Shown: positions 21,765-31,699, numbered from the stretch's first letter. The stretch: DNA of 64,000 nt from Halomonas cupida (GCF_900142755.1 NZ_FRCA01000005.1:310001-374000), one strand, 5' to 3'. The notes: generated from the sequence alone by a model not told the origin. A program made the numbers and translations.

Positions 21765-22334
21765 TCAGGGACAGGTTTCGCCGTTGAGTAGCCAGTCGAC
21801 AAACGCAGCAAGGTCATCGAATACCTGAGTCGGATCTGCTGGCGTGTTCAGCTCTGGGTGGCTGGCCAGGGTTCTTTCACCCTTGCCGGTGCGCACCAAT
21901 GCGGGCCGACAGCCGGCCGTATTGCCGGCCTGGAGGTCTCGCAGGCTGTCACCGACCATCCAGCTCCCTTTCAGACTATCCAGTTCCAGAGCTTGACGAA
22001 TCTGTTCCAGCATACCTGGCAAGGGCTTGCGACAATCGCATCCATCTTCGGAGACATGCGGGCAATAGACCACATGATCGATATGCCCGCCAGCCGTGTC
22101 GACCAGCTCCAGCATTCTGTCATGCATCGCAGCCAGCGTTGACTCGTCATAGTAACCACGACCGATACCGGACTGGTTGGTAGCGACGGCGACTTTCCAG
22201 CCAGCCTGGCTCAGTCGGGCGATGGCGGTGATGGAGGATGGGTAGGGGATCCACTCATCCAATGATTTCACATACTCATCGGAATCCTGGTTGATGACGC
22301 CGTCACGATCGAGAATAACGAGTTTGGTTGGCAT
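21765..22334 (-). CDS. gmhB: D-glycero-beta-D-manno-heptose 1,7-bisphosphate 7-phosphatase
   Basis: A 189-residue HAD phosphatase that removes the 7-phosphate in ADP-heptose synthesis for the LPS inner core. The catalytic motif is LVILDRDGVINQDSDEYV, and other HAD motifs are VATNQSGIGRGYY and MVGDSLRDLQAGNTAGCRP. The zinc-binding cysteine set YCPHVSEDGCDCRKPLPGM is intact. It works with hldE and hldD, found further right in this window. In many relatives gmhB adjoins glyS and gyrB; here a LysR regulator and an oxidoreductase separate it from glyS. Confidence 0.95.
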   Translation of the reverse strand: MPTKLVILDRDGVINQDSDEYVKSLDEWIPYPSSITAIARLSQAGWKVAVATNQSGIGRGYYDESTLAAMHDRMLELVDTAGGHIDHVVYCPHVSEDGCDCRKPLPGMLEQIRQALELDSLKGSWMVGDSLRDLQAGNTAGCRPALVRTGKGERTLASHPELNTPADPTQVFDDLAAFVDWLLNGETCP

Positions 22335-22408
22335 GGGGACATCTGATTGCTGAGAAGGACTGAGTGCCGGAGCGAGTTCGAGGCACAGGAATGAAGAGTG
22401 TAGGGTGG

Positions 22409-22424
22409 TGTTCCACGTGAAACA
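22409..22424. promoter_or_regulatory. parS site 6 (one mismatch)
   Basis: TGTTCCACGTGAAACA, 75 bases upstream of the gmhB start and 13 bases from the end of structured repeat copy A. Confidence 0.85.
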
Positions 22425-22436
22425 ATCCTGCCGCTA

Positions 22437-22611
22437 TTATTAACATGGCAATCAAATAGCTCATCCTGATCGATTTGATTTTCGTCCGCACCCCACTGGC
22501 ACAGATGCGCGGATCTGCTGGTGTGGCGCGGTCTCGCGTTGGCCTGATGGCCGATGGCGGCACGTCCCTGTGCCGCCATTAACCCAACATGAAAGCATGC
22601 CGGGTTAATAA
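22437..22611 (-). repeat. Structured dispersed repeat, copy A (full length)
   Basis: About 175 bp, bounded by TTATTAAC and GTTAATAA, filling most of the gap between gmhB and the LysR gene. Read on the minus strand it matches copy B (50041-50213) closely over its whole length. It can form five hairpins in order: TTAACCCGGCATG/CATGTTGGGTTAA, GGCGGCAC/GTGCCGCC, CGGCC/GGCC-type, CCGCGCCACAC/GTGGGGTGCGG, and AATCAAAT/ATTTGATT. No coding frame is shared between copies. Confidence 0.9.
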
Positions 22612-22634
22612 CCTGGTCATCGATGAGTGCCTGC

Positions 22635-23537
22635 TCAGGCATCCGGAAGTCGTGTGGCCAGGAAGTCGATCAGTGCCTTGACGCGAGCGGGAACCTCTCG
22701 GGATGGTGTGACCGCATGGACATCGATCTCTGGCAGAGACCAGTCGCTGAGCACCTCAAGCAGCCTACCGCTGTTCAGAGCCTCACCGACGATGGATCTG
22801 GCGGTCTGCACTATACCAAGGCCATGCTCCGCGGCCATGGTCAGGGCCAGGCCATAGTTGGCTTTCAGGTTGCCATTGACGGCAATCGACAACTGTTCGC
22901 CTTCTTTCTCGAAGTACCATCTTTGAACGCCGCGGAAGCGAGTGTAGTGGAGACAGTTGTGGTGCATCAGGTCTGCGGGGTGGGAGACGGCGCCATACTG
23001 CTCTATGTAGTCGGGGGAGGCGACCAGCACGCGCTGGTCAGTTGCGATACGCCTGGCTACCAGTCGGGAATCCTCGAGCCGACCAATGCGCACCGCCAGA
23101 TCGAATCCCTCTGCGGGAATGTCATTGAAGCTGTCGTCAAAGACCGCTTCCAGATCAACGCCGGGGTGCTGGTGCAGAAACTCAGCCAGATGAGGCGCGA
23201 TATGCAGGCGCCCATAGTTGACAGGAAAAACCGCGCGAATTTCGCCACGAACTTCTTGCTGCCCCTCATTCAGCCTATTGCCCGCCGCTGCTATGGCGTC
23301 GAGTGCCGGGAGTATGTCACAGAGGTACTGGCTACCTTCGGTTGTCAGTGCGACAAGTCGTGTGGAACGGTGCAGTAGGCGTATACCAAGGCGCTGTTCC
23401 AGTGTGTCGATGCGACGACTGACAGCTCCCGTCGTGAGATGTAACTGGTGGGCAGCCTGACTCAGTGAACGTAGCCGAGCCACCTCGGCGAAGGTGACCA
23501 TATCATCAAGGGTAATACCGTGAATGGGATAGCGCAT
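22635..23537 (-). CDS. LysR-family transcriptional regulator
   Basis: A 300-residue regulator: N-terminal winged helix-turn-helix (DDMVTFAEVARLRSLSQAAH; TTGAVSRRIDTLEQRLGIRL) and C-terminal substrate-binding domain of the CrgA/YafC-like group (AVFDDSFNDIPAEGFDLAVR; RLVARRIATDQRVLVASPDY). The start at 23537 has GGAG upstream; a longer frame adds 17 residues of doubtful value. It is transcribed away from the oxidoreductase gene, with a perfect 17-base inverted repeat between them, so it probably controls that gene. Effector unknown. Confidence 0.9.
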   Translation of the reverse strand: MRYPIHGITLDDMVTFAEVARLRSLSQAAHQLHLTTGAVSRRIDTLEQRLGIRLLHRSTRLVALTTEGSQYLCDILPALDAIAAAGNRLNEGQQEVRGEIRAVFPVNYGRLHIAPHLAEFLHQHPGVDLEAVFDDSFNDIPAEGFDLAVRIGRLEDSRLVARRIATDQRVLVASPDYIEQYGAVSHPADLMHHNCLHYTRFRGVQRWYFEKEGEQLSIAVNGNLKANYGLALTMAAEHGLGIVQTARSIVGEALNSGRLLEVLSDWSLPEIDVHAVTPSREVPARVKALIDFLATRLPDA

Positions 23538-23569
23538 GGGGACTCCGCCATGACGGGAACCTGTGCATT

Positions 23570-23586
23570 GTTGCGCCCGGCGCAAC
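23570..23586. promoter_or_regulatory. Candidate LysR operator
   Basis: GTTGCGCC-C-GGCGCAAC is a perfect 8-1-8 inverted repeat containing the T-N11-A pattern of LysR sites. It lies 34 bases upstream of the regulator start, in the divergent promoter region. Confidence 0.65.
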
Positions 23587-23677
23587 ACTGTGTCGAGGGA
23601 CTTTCACTGGAAGGGAAGATGTACCGGCGGGATCATGCCTTCAGATCCTGTTGCTGGACCGACCATGGAGAAAACAT

Positions 23678-24724
23678 ATGAGTGGCACTTTCCGGGTTCA
23701 TGAATCCTTCACTCCAGGCCTCGATGGTATCCGCCCGAGAGCGCGCGCGAGGCGTGCTTTGGCTGTGGACGAGGTACGCGTCAAGGTGGCTGCAGCTGCC
23801 ATCAACTATCGCGACTACGCTCTTGCTACCGGGGAATATCTACCGCAGATGGCACGCCCCTATGTGCCACTGTCGGAGGGCGCTGGTATTGTGCTTGAAA
23901 CCGGCGATCAGGTGACTGATCTGACACCTGGTGATCGGGTCATGGGGCATTACACCAGCGCCTGGCTCGATGGCGCTTTCCAGCCGTCATACCACGACAG
24001 CAAGATCGGTGGTCCCCTGGATGGCTGGCTGGCGGAAGAGATCGTGATGCCCGCCAGTGCGTTGCTAGAGGTACCTGAAGGCTGGAGCTTGATGGAGGCA
24101 GCCAGTCTGGCAATTTCTGGTGTCACCGCATGGCATGCGCTTGGCGATGTAGCGGACCTTCACGGGCGGCATGTGTTGATCGAGGGTACCGGTAATGTCT
24201 CCTTGATGGCGCTCGAGCTTGCGGCCAGCGCCGGGGCACGCCCCATCGTCGTGACTTCGCGAGAGCAGTTGTCCGCGCAGTTGCATCAGTTGGGGGCCGA
24301 GGTCGTCATCGGGCCCGGTAGCAGCAGTACACGCCTGACGCAGATCATGCAGGCCACCGAAGGGCGGGGCGTCAGCGTCGCGGTGGATGTTGCGGGTGGC
24401 GAAACCCTGATGTCGCTGGTATTGCCGGCAATGGCCACGGGGGGCCGTATTGCAGTGGTCGGCTTTCTTGATGACAGCCATGTCCACGGCGATCTGGTCG
24501 GCCCGATGCTGAAAGGGTTATTGCGTCTCGAGGGTATCAGTGTGGGAAGCCGGGCCCAGTTCGCGGAGCTGTTGGACTTCATGGGCAAACACCAGTTGCG
24601 TCCCCGGATTGCTGCAACTCTAGCCCCGGAAGAGATCCAGCGTGCGCTGACACTCAGGCCGGAGTCACTCGGCAAGACAGTCATCCTGGTGGATGAGGTA
24701 TTGGCGCACTCTGTCTCGGGCTGA
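23678..24724 (+). CDS. Zinc-independent MDR-family NAD(P)-dependent oxidoreductase
   Basis: A 348-residue medium-chain dehydrogenase/reductase. It has the GroES-like N-terminal domain (AAAAINYRDYALATGEYLPQ; SEGAGIVLETGDQVTDLTPG) and a Rossmann domain (GRHVLIEGTGNVSLMALELA; GGRIAVVGFLDD). The cysteine and histidine ligands of zinc alcohol dehydrogenases are not apparent, which points to the quinone-oxidoreductase-like branch. The substrate cannot be told. ATG at 23678 has ATGGAG upstream. It diverges from the LysR gene and ends three bases before parS site 7. Confidence 0.85.
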   Translation: MSGTFRVHESFTPGLDGIRPRARARRALAVDEVRVKVAAAAINYRDYALATGEYLPQMARPYVPLSEGAGIVLETGDQVTDLTPGDRVMGHYTSAWLDGAFQPSYHDSKIGGPLDGWLAEEIVMPASALLEVPEGWSLMEAASLAISGVTAWHALGDVADLHGRHVLIEGTGNVSLMALELAASAGARPIVVTSREQLSAQLHQLGAEVVIGPGSSSTRLTQIMQATEGRGVSVAVDVAGGETLMSLVLPAMATGGRIAVVGFLDDSHVHGDLVGPMLKGLLRLEGISVGSRAQFAELLDFMGKHQLRPRIAATLAPEEIQRALTLRPESLGKTVILVDEVLAHSVSG

Positions 24725-24727
24725 CCA

Positions 24728-24743
24728 TGTTTCACGTGGAACA
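24728..24743. promoter_or_regulatory. parS site 7 (one mismatch)
   Basis: TGTTTCACGTGGAACA, the same variant as site 3, three bases after the oxidoreductase stop codon and eight bases before the 70-bp repeat. Confidence 0.85.
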
Positions 24744-24750
24744 TGGACGT

Positions 24751-24820
24751 GAGCTACGAGCTGGCACATGTTCGTTCCCGACGAACATGCACACTTCCCA
24801 CCTCCCTGTGGGTCGCGAGC
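24751..24820 (+). repeat. 70-bp double-hairpin dispersed repeat, copy 2
   Basis: Nearly identical to 4191-4260 (68 of 70 bases) and in the same orientation. Both hairpin stems are conserved and the two changes lie in a loop. It has a single GAGCTAC unit instead of the five at copy 1. It sits between two convergent genes, as copy 1 does. Confidence 0.85.
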
Positions 24821-24870
24821 CACGGCGCAGGTGTAGGTAGTTGAGGTGGGAGGGGAGGGCCGAAGGACGA

Positions 24871-24899
24871 AAAAAAGGGCCGATCCATTGGATCGGCCC
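24871..24899 (-). terminator. Rho-independent terminator after glyS
   Basis: On the minus strand GGGCCGATCC, a three-base loop and GGATCGGCCC are followed by six T residues, 26 bases past the glyS stop. The stem is a perfect 10 bp. Confidence 0.93.
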
Positions 24900-24924
24900 C
24901 TTTCCTGTTGCTGGTGGTGATTGC

Positions 24925-26991
24925 CTACTGTTGCAGTTCGGCGATATCCGCGACTTCGAGGAACAGTGCCTGCAGGCTGGCCAGCAGAGCCAGGCGGTTG
25001 TTGCGTACGGCACTGTCGTCGGCCATGACCATGACCTGATCAAAGAAGGCGTCAACCGGTGTGCGCAGGCTGGCCAGAACGTCCAGAGCGTCGCTGTAGC
25101 GGGCGTTCTCGAACAACGGTGCCACCTGTTGCTGGCACTGGGTAACAGCCTCGTGAAGGGCCTTCTCGGCGTCTTCAGACAGCAGGCCGGCATCTACCTG
25201 GGTGCTGCCGTCGTGCTCCTGCTTGGCGAGGATGTTGGAGACGCGCTTGTTGGCCGCAGCCAGGGCCGCAGCCTCTTCACGGTGGCTGAAGGTATGCACG
25301 GCGCGCAGACGGCGGGCGAAGTCCAGTGGTCTGGTGACCGGGCGGGCCCGCACGGCCAGATAGACCTCGGCGCCAATGCCTTCGTCCTGGGCCCAGGCGC
25401 GGAAGCGGTCCAGCATATAGCTCAGCACCTCATCGACCAGACCTTCAGCCTTCGGCAGTTCCTTATGCTGGGCCACGGCCAGCTCGAGCAGCTCGCGCAG
25501 GTCGAGATCCAGCTCGCCCTTGATCAGGATGTTGAGCACGCCGATGGAGGCGCGGCGCAGGGCGAAGGGGTCCTTTGTGCCGCTGGGGCGTTGGCCGATA
25601 CCGAAGATACCGGTCAGAGTATCGAGGCGGTCGGCGATGGCCAGCGCCTGTCCGGTACGAGTGGCGGGAATCTCATCACCGGCGAAGCGCGGCAGATACT
25701 GCTCCTCCAGTGCCTGGGCCACTTCGGCATCTTCACCGTCGTGCTCGGCATAGTAGCGGCCCATGATGCCCTGCAGTTCAGGGAACTCGAGGACCATTTC
25801 CGTCACCAGGTCACACTTGGCCAGCTCCGCGGCACGACGTGCACGTGCTTCATCACTGCCGATGCGGGTAGCGATGTGTGCAGCGATACCGGCGCTACGT
25901 GCAGCCTTGTCGGCCAGGCTACCCAACTGCTTCTGGAAGACCACATTGCCGAGGCCCGCGACGCGCTCGGAGAGCTTGTGGAGGCGATCGGTCTCGTAGA
26001 AGAAGGCGGCATCCGCCAGGCGTGGGCGAATCACCTTCTCGTTACCGGCGATCACCTGCTCGGGCTCGTGGCTGTCGATGTTGGAGATGGTGATGAAAGC
26101 CGGCTTGAGCTTGCCGTTGCCATCCAGCAGGTGGAAGTACTTCTGGTTGGCCTTCATCGAGGAGATCAGGCATTCCGCCGGCACTTCGAGGAAGCGCTCG
26201 TCGAAGCTGCCGGTCAGCGCGACTGGCCACTCGACCAGACCGCTGACTTCCACCAGCAGTTCCTCGTCGATCACCGCTTCGGCTTCCATCAGTTCAGCCT
26301 CGGCGAGTACCTGTTCGCGGATGCGTTCACGGCGCTTGTCACGATCGGCGATGACCCAGGCATTCTCCAATGCGGCGAGGTAGTCGTCGGCGTGTGCCAG
26401 GCTGATCGCCTCGGGGGCATGGAAGCGGTGACCGCGTGTTTCACGGCCGGATTCCAGTCCCAGCACTTCGGCAGGCACTACCTGGTCGCCATACAGCACC
26501 ACCAACCAGTGAACCGGACGGGAGAACTCAATGCGCGAGGCACCCCAGCGCATGTTCTTCGGAACCGGCAGGGCAGCAACAGACCGGGCAATGATGGCAG
26601 GCAGCAGCTCGACGCTGGCTTCACCCTGCTGCTGTTCGCGATAGCCCAGCCAGGTACCCTTGTCGGTTTCCAGGTGGATCAGTTGATCGACGGTGACACC
26701 ACAGGAGCGGGCGAAGCCCTCGGCCGCCTTGGTCGGCTGGCCGTCCTTGAAGGCCGCGGCCAGGGCTGGGCCGCGCTTCTCGACTTCGCGATCCGGCTGT
26801 TTGTCGGCCAGTGCTTCGACACGCACCGCCAGGCGGCGCGGAGAGGCGTAGGCAATGACGTTCTCGAAGGCCACGCCGGCGTCATCCAGGCCGCGGCGAA
26901 TACCGTTGGCAAGAGCATCGGACAGGGTGTCGATGGCGCTCGGCGGAAGTTCCTCGACGCCGAGTTCAACCAGTAGCGTGTTGACAGCCAT
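24925..26991 (-). CDS. glyS: Glycyl-tRNA synthetase beta subunit
   Basis: A 688-residue subunit of the alpha2-beta2 bacterial glycyl-tRNA synthetase. It begins NTLLVELGVEELPPSAIDTL, has RWGASRIEFSRPVHWLV, the HD-like segment GIMGRYYAEHDGEDAEVAQA, and the C-terminal anticodon-binding part FFDQVMVMADDSAVRNNRLA. Length is normal. It starts two bases after the glyQ stop and is followed by a strong terminator, giving a two-gene operon. Confidence 0.97.
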   Translation of the reverse strand: MAVNTLLVELGVEELPPSAIDTLSDALANGIRRGLDDAGVAFENVIAYASPRRLAVRVEALADKQPDREVEKRGPALAAAFKDGQPTKAAEGFARSCGVTVDQLIHLETDKGTWLGYREQQQGEASVELLPAIIARSVAALPVPKNMRWGASRIEFSRPVHWLVVLYGDQVVPAEVLGLESGRETRGHRFHAPEAISLAHADDYLAALENAWVIADRDKRRERIREQVLAEAELMEAEAVIDEELLVEVSGLVEWPVALTGSFDERFLEVPAECLISSMKANQKYFHLLDGNGKLKPAFITISNIDSHEPEQVIAGNEKVIRPRLADAAFFYETDRLHKLSERVAGLGNVVFQKQLGSLADKAARSAGIAAHIATRIGSDEARARRAAELAKCDLVTEMVLEFPELQGIMGRYYAEHDGEDAEVAQALEEQYLPRFAGDEIPATRTGQALAIADRLDTLTGIFGIGQRPSGTKDPFALRRASIGVLNILIKGELDLDLRELLELAVAQHKELPKAEGLVDEVLSYMLDRFRAWAQDEGIGAEVYLAVRARPVTRPLDFARRLRAVHTFSHREEAAALAAANKRVSNILAKQEHDGSTQVDAGLLSEDAEKALHEAVTQCQQQVAPLFENARYSDALDVLASLRTPVDAFFDQVMVMADDSAVRNNRLALLASLQALFLEVADIAELQQ

Positions 26992-26993
26992 GC

Positions 26994-27983
26994 TTATGCT
27001 TCTCCCTGTTCTGCAATGGATCGGTCGGCATCGGATTCGTCGGCCAGAAGTTCCTTGCGCAGGGCTTCCGGCGCCAGCGGGAAGCCGGCGGCCTTGCGCG
27101 AATCGTAGTAGGCGTGGGCCACGTCACGGGCCATGGTGCGAACGCGCAGAATGTAGCGCTGGCGTTCGGTTACCGAGATGGCGTGACGAGCATCGAGCAG
27201 GTTGAAGGTGTGGGATGCCTTGAGCACCTGCTCGTAGGCGGGCAGTGGCAGCTTCGCGTCAAGCAGCTTGTGGCATTCACCTTCCTGATGGTCGAAGTTG
27301 CGGAACAGCGCTTCGACGTCGGCATGCTCGAAGTTGTAGGTCGACTGCTCGCGCTCGTTCTGCAGGTAAACATCGCCATAGGTGACTCGAGTACCATCCG
27401 GCGCGATGGTCCACACCAGGTCGTAGACGCTGTCCACGTCCTGCAGGTACATGGCGATACGCTCGAGGCCGTAGGTCAGCTCGCCGGTCACCGGGAAACA
27501 TTCGATGCCGCCGGCCTGCTGGAAATAGGTGAACTGGGTCACTTCCATGCCGTTGAGCCAGACTTCCCATCCCAGCCCCCAGGCGCCGAGAGTGGGGGAC
27601 TCCCAATTGTCCTCGACGAAGCGGATGTCATGCACCAGCGGATCAATGCCGAGGCGCTTGAGTGAGCCCAGATACAGCTCCTGCAGGTTGGCGGGAGAGG
27701 GCTTCATCACCACCTGGAACTGGTAGTAGTGCTGCAGACGATTGGGGTTCTCGCCGTAGCGGCCATCGGTGGGGCGACGAGAAGGCTGCACGTAGGCAGA
27801 GTTCCAGGATTCGGGTCCGATGGAGCGCAGGAAGGTCGCCGGGTGGAAGGTGCCCGCACCGACTTCCATGTCCAGCGGCTGCATGATCACGCAGCCCTGT
27901 TCGGCCCAGTACTGTTGCAGGGCGAGGATCAAGCCCTGGAAGGTCGCCGCGTCTGGCGTCGACGAGGTTGCTGAGTGGGTCAT
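26994..27983 (-). CDS. glyQ: Glycyl-tRNA synthetase alpha subunit
   Basis: A 329-residue class II catalytic subunit. Signatures are [59 protein letters not shown] and [20 protein letters not shown]. It activates glycine and partners with GlyS. The start at 27983 is chosen near the conserved N terminus; an ATG at 28004 would add seven residues, and neither has a strong ribosome site. It diverges from hldD across a 156-base promoter region. The tail past residue 300 is acidic. Confidence 0.96.
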   Translation of the reverse strand: MTHSATSSTPDAATFQGLILALQQYWAEQGCVIMQPLDMEVGAGTFHPATFLRSIGPESWNSAYVQPSRRPTDGRYGENPNRLQHYYQFQVVMKPSPANLQELYLGSLKRLGIDPLVHDIRFVEDNWESPTLGAWGLGWEVWLNGMEVTQFTYFQQAGGIECFPVTGELTYGLERIAMYLQDVDSVYDLVWTIAPDGTRVTYGDVYLQNEREQSTYNFEHADVEALFRNFDHQEGECHKLLDAKLPLPAYEQVLKASHTFNLLDARHAISVTERQRYILRVRTMARDVAHAYYDSRKAAGFPLAPEALRKELLADESDADRSIAEQGEA

Positions 27984-28139
27984 TGGAGAAGCACCGTTGG
28001 CCATGAATTCACGAGCCGTCAAGTATACAATCACAGGCAATTCGGTTATAGGCGCAGGGTGCGATGACCTCATATTGAGCGTTTTAGTGCTTACGAGGTC
28101 ATACCCGCATACCCGGTGTTTCAGGATCAGGGGGTTTCC

Positions 28140-29111
28140 ATGATTGTAGTAACAGGCGGTGCCGGCTTCATCGGCTCGAATCTGGTCAAGGCGCTCAACG
28201 AGCGTGGCCGCACGGACGTGCTGGTGGTCGATGACATGAGGGACGGCACCAAGTTCGTCAACCTCGCCGACCTGACCCTCGGGGATTACATGGACAAGGA
28301 CGAGTTCCTTGCTCGAGTGAAGGCGCATATGCGTGGCGAGCTGAATCAACTGCCGCCCATCGAGGCGATCTTCCACGAGGGGGCCTGCTCGGATACCACC
28401 GAGTGGGATGGCAGATTCATGCTCGAAAACAACTTTACCTATTCGAAGGAACTGCTGCACTTCTGTGAGCAGCAGGGCATTCCCTTCCTGTATGCCTCTT
28501 CGGCGGCGACCTATGGCGGCAGTGAGGTGTTTGTCGAGTCACCGGAGCACGAGAAGCCACTCAACGTCTACGGCTACTCCAAGCTGCTGTTCGACCAGTA
28601 TGTTCGCTCTCGTCAGGACAGTTTCGAGATTCAGGTGGCGGGGTTCCGCTACTTCAATGTCTATGGCCCACGTGAGCAGCACAAGGGCAAGATGGCCAGC
28701 GTTGCCTACCACAACCATACCCAGGTCAAGGGCGGCGAGAATCTTCGCCTGTTCGGTGCCTGGGATGGCTATGAAGCGGGTATGCAGAGCCGTGACTTTG
28801 TCTATGTCGGTGATGTTGTCGACGTCAATCTGTGGTTCCTCGACCACCCGGAAGCCAGCGGTATCTTCAACCTCGGCACCGGTCGCGCCGAGCCGTTCAA
28901 GACCATCGGCGAGACGGTGATCGATTTCTACGCCTCGACACGTGGAATTCAGGGTCGAATTGATTACATCGACTTCCCCGACGAGCTCAAGGGGCGCTAT
29001 CAGAGCTATACTCGTGCGGATATTTCTCGCCTGCGCGAAGTGGGCTATGACAAGGAATTCCGCACCGTATCCGAGGGGGTACGCGAGTATCTGGAGTGGC
29101 TGAATGCCTGA
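28140..29111 (+). CDS. hldD: ADP-L-glycero-D-manno-heptose 6-epimerase
   Basis: A 323-residue short-chain dehydrogenase-fold epimerase that makes the L,D form of ADP-heptose used for the LPS inner core. [19 protein letters not shown] is the NADP-binding start, with [36 protein letters not shown] (family-specific) and the YGYSK catalytic motif. The ATG at 28140 follows GGGGTTTCC. It overlaps waaF by eight bases, so the two are co-translated. It begins the LPS cluster that runs to 41.4 kb. Confidence 0.97.
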   Translation: MIVVTGGAGFIGSNLVKALNERGRTDVLVVDDMRDGTKFVNLADLTLGDYMDKDEFLARVKAHMRGELNQLPPIEAIFHEGACSDTTEWDGRFMLENNFTYSKELLHFCEQQGIPFLYASSAATYGGSEVFVESPEHEKPLNVYGYSKLLFDQYVRSRQDSFEIQVAGFRYFNVYGPREQHKGKMASVAYHNHTQVKGGENLRLFGAWDGYEAGMQSRDFVYVGDVVDVNLWFLDHPEASGIFNLGTGRAEPFKTIGETVIDFYASTRGIQGRIDYIDFPDELKGRYQSYTRADISRLREVGYDKEFRTVSEGVREYLEWLNA

Positions 29112-30147
29112 GGCCGCAGTGAGCGGAGCAACACAACGTTATATGGGGCAGCGCCTGTTGGTGGTGGGCCCCAGTTGGGTCGGTGACATGGTCATGGCCC
29201 AGAGCCTGTTCAAGGCTCTCAAGCGCGACGGAGCCGCCAGCGTGGCCGTTGTTGCGCCAGCCTGGTCGCGGCCGATTCTCGAGCGCATGGATGAGGTCGA
29301 TGAGATCATCGAGCTGGGCACCGGACATGGCGAGTTCGGACTTGCGGCGCGCCGGCGTCTTGGGCGTTCCTTGCGTGGCCGCTTTGACCACGCCATCGTC
29401 CTGCCTCGTTCCTGGAAGTCGGCGCTGGTGCCGTTCTTTGCGCGTATTCCACGGCGTGTCGGCTTTATTGGCGAGCAGCGCTATGGCTTGCTCAACGAGC
29501 ATCGCAAGCTGGACAGAGCGGTGCTTGATCAGACCGTCAAACGTTTCGTCTCGCTGGGGGCCTCCCGGGATGCCGCTGCGCGAGGCGAGTTCGCGATGCC
29601 GCGCCCCGAGTTGCGCCGTGATCCAGCCAACCTCGCTCGACTACTTGAGGTTCATGGACTCGGTGGCCGCCCGGCCATCGGCATGATGCCAGGCGCCGAA
29701 TATGGTCCAGCCAAGCAGTGGCCGTTGCCGTACTTTCATCGTCTGGCAGCCATGCTGGTCGAAGGGGGCTTCGAGGTACGTGTGTTTGGTGGACCGAAGG
29801 ACAGTCCTGCGGGTGAGGAGATCGTTCGTGGCCTGGCACATGCCTGGAATCTCTGTGGCGAGACACGTCTGGAAGACGCCGTGGATCTGCTGGGAGACTG
29901 CCAGCAGGTGGTCACCAATGACTCGGGGCTGATGCACGTTGCTGCGGCTGTGGGCACGCGTATCCAGGCCATCTACGGCTCCTCCAGCCCGTCCTATACT
30001 CCGCCATTGACCGACAACGCCCAGGTCCACTACCTGGCGTTGGAATGCTCGCCCTGTTTCGAGCGCCACTGCCCGCTGGGCCATACCAACTGTCTCAACC
30101 TGATTTCGCCCGAGAGCCTGCGGACGGCGATTCTCGACAGTCCCTGA
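29104..30147 (+). CDS. waaF: ADP-heptose:LPS heptosyltransferase II
   Basis: A 347-residue GT9 glycosyltransferase that adds the second heptose to the inner core on the cytoplasmic face of the inner membrane. It shows [59 protein letters not shown], and [16 protein letters not shown] for ADP-heptose binding. It overlaps hldD. The ATG at 29104 is in the overlap; a later ATG (MGQRLLVV, near 29143) is possible. Confidence 0.93.
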   Translation: MPEAAVSGATQRYMGQRLLVVGPSWVGDMVMAQSLFKALKRDGAASVAVVAPAWSRPILERMDEVDEIIELGTGHGEFGLAARRRLGRSLRGRFDHAIVLPRSWKSALVPFFARIPRRVGFIGEQRYGLLNEHRKLDRAVLDQTVKRFVSLGASRDAAARGEFAMPRPELRRDPANLARLLEVHGLGGRPAIGMMPGAEYGPAKQWPLPYFHRLAAMLVEGGFEVRVFGGPKDSPAGEEIVRGLAHAWNLCGETRLEDAVDLLGDCQQVVTNDSGLMHVAAAVGTRIQAIYGSSSPSYTPPLTDNAQVHYLALECSPCFERHCPLGHTNCLNLISPESLRTAILDSP

Positions 30148-30237
30148 CCCTCCTGCCCAGCAGCGCCGGCCCCGTGCGGTACTGCCATCATCCATGCTCA
30201 GTCCGACACCGTCACCTGAGCATCCAGGAGCATTGCC

Positions 30238-30939
30238 ATGTCTCGTACCACCCGGCTATTCGTCCTGATGCAGACACTACGGCGTTATCGTCGCCCCGTC
30301 AGTGGCGCTTGTCTGGCCGAGGAGTTGGGGATCTCTCAACGTACCCTGTATCGTGATATTGCCGAACTCAAGGCGTTGGGCGCGGATATCGAAGGCGAGC
30401 CCGGTATCGGTTATGTCCTGAAGCCAGGCTTCCTTCTGCCACCACTGATGTTCTCCGAGGATGAGATCGAAGCGATTGCTCTCGGCCTGAGCTGGGTGAC
30501 CAGGCGTACCGATGATGACCTTGCCGCTTCTGCTGGTGAGGCGCTGAGCAAGGTGGCGGCGGTGTTGCCGACAGAGCTGCGTTACCGTCTGGAAGATTCG
30601 GCCTTGCTGGTAGGGCCGGTGGCTCGGCCCGCCCAGGTGGTCGCACTGAGCATACTGCACCGGGCTGTACGTGAAGAGCGCAAGCTCGGTATTGCCTATC
30701 TTGATGCCCATGGCCAACCGACCAGCAGAACCATCTGGCCTATCGCGATCACCTTCTTTGAATCCGTCTGCATGATCGTAGCCTGGTGTGAACTGAGAGA
30801 GGCGTTTCGCCATTTCAGAACCGATCGTATCACCGAGGCCGAGGTATTGGAGCAACGCTACCCAGGGAGGCGACAGGATATGCTCAAGGCGTGGAAGAAG
30901 GCACAGTCAATCCGCCAATGTTCATCGGTTCAATACTGA
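30238..30939 (+). CDS. YafY-type HTH/WYL transcriptional regulator
   Basis: A 233-residue regulator. Its N-terminal DeoR-like helix-turn-helix reads TTRLFVLMQTLRRYRRPVSG and LAEELGISQRTLYRDIAELK, followed by a linker with GYVLKPGFLLPPLMFSEDEI and a C-terminal WYL-type sensor domain (LGIAYLDAHGQPTSRTIWPI; CMIVAWCELREAFRHFRTDR). Such proteins often repress or activate a neighbour in response to an unknown ligand. The GST gene lies 91 bases downstream on the same strand and is a plausible target. Both are unrelated to the flanking LPS genes. Confidence 0.88.
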   Translation: MSRTTRLFVLMQTLRRYRRPVSGACLAEELGISQRTLYRDIAELKALGADIEGEPGIGYVLKPGFLLPPLMFSEDEIEAIALGLSWVTRRTDDDLAASAGEALSKVAAVLPTELRYRLEDSALLVGPVARPAQVVALSILHRAVREERKLGIAYLDAHGQPTSRTIWPIAITFFESVCMIVAWCELREAFRHFRTDRITEAEVLEQRYPGRRQDMLKAWKKAQSIRQCSSVQY

Positions 30940-31030
30940 CAGAATCTGACAGTGGTACCGAATATCCTGTGTGTGCGGCTCCATCCACTTATGAGCTTGA
31001 ACAGAGCTCGCCCGATCAGGAGAGATTTCA

Positions 31031-31663
31031 ATGTCTGCACCGCTTGTCTTCTATACCAACCCTCTATCGCGCAGCGGTATTGTGCACTGGATGCTCGAAG
31101 AACTGGCTGTCCCCTACACCACGGAAGTGCTGGAGTTCGGTGCTGACCTGAAGACACCGGAATATCTGTCCATCAACCCCATGGGCAAGGTACCGGCGAT
31201 CCGTCACGGTGATGTGGTGGTGACCGAGGCCGCCGCTATCTGCGCCTACCTCGCCGATGCCTTTCCCGAGGCGGGACTGGCACCGCCGTTGTCGGAGCGG
31301 GCCGATTACTACCGCTGGCTGTTCTTTGCCGCGGGTCCAGTGGAGATGGCCTCGTCCCTCAGAAGCGCCGGTATCGAACCGACAGCGGAGCAACAGGTGT
31401 CATTCGGTCATGGCTGTTATGAGCATGTTATCGAAGCACTGGTCCTGGCGGTGAAGGACAAGCGATACATCGCCGGTGGCCGATTCTCGGCGGCTGATGT
31501 CTACCTCGGTTCACATCTGCGCTGGGGAATGAGTTTCGGCTCGCTGGAAAAACGTCCGGAGTTCGAAACCTACTGTCAGTCACTGGAGCAGCGCCCGGCA
31601 TTGCAACGGGTGACAGCCATCACCCGTCAGGCCATGGAGGACAGTGGTTGGGACATGGACTGA
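31031..31663 (+). CDS. Glutathione S-transferase family protein
   Basis: A 210-residue soluble GST-fold protein. The N-terminal thioredoxin-like domain has LVFYTNPLSRSGIVHWMLEE with the likely catalytic serine or tyrosine in TNPLSRS, and the glutathione-binding block NPMGKVPAIRHGDVVVTEAA. The helical C-terminal domain follows (YIAGGRFSAADVYLGSHLRW). The ATG is preceded by GGAGAG. It may be co-transcribed with the WYL regulator. Substrate not predictable. Confidence 0.88.
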   Translation: MSAPLVFYTNPLSRSGIVHWMLEELAVPYTTEVLEFGADLKTPEYLSINPMGKVPAIRHGDVVVTEAAAICAYLADAFPEAGLAPPLSERADYYRWLFFAAGPVEMASSLRSAGIEPTAEQQVSFGHGCYEHVIEALVLAVKDKRYIAGGRFSAADVYLGSHLRWGMSFGSLEKRPEFETYCQSLEQRPALQRVTAITRQAMEDSGWDMD

Positions 31664-31683
31664 AGCTGATTTCAGCGCTGGCA

Positions 31684-31699
31684 TGTTTCACGTGAAACA
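31684..31699. promoter_or_regulatory. parS site 8 (perfect)
   Basis: TGTTTCACGTGAAACA, 20 bases after the GST stop, about 17 kb from oriC and 7 kb from site 7. It is followed by a T-rich stretch (31740-31793) in the convergent intergenic gap. Confidence 0.92.

Noticed and set aside
22268..22642. 124-codon minus-strand frame spanning repeat copy A
   Set aside because: It overlaps gmhB and the repeat, is not kept in copy B, and has no plausible ribosome site.
24841..26976. 711-codon open frame on the plus strand antisense to glyS
   Set aside because: It lies wholly over glyS, shows no domain, and reflects the codon bias of the G+C-rich gene on the other strand.
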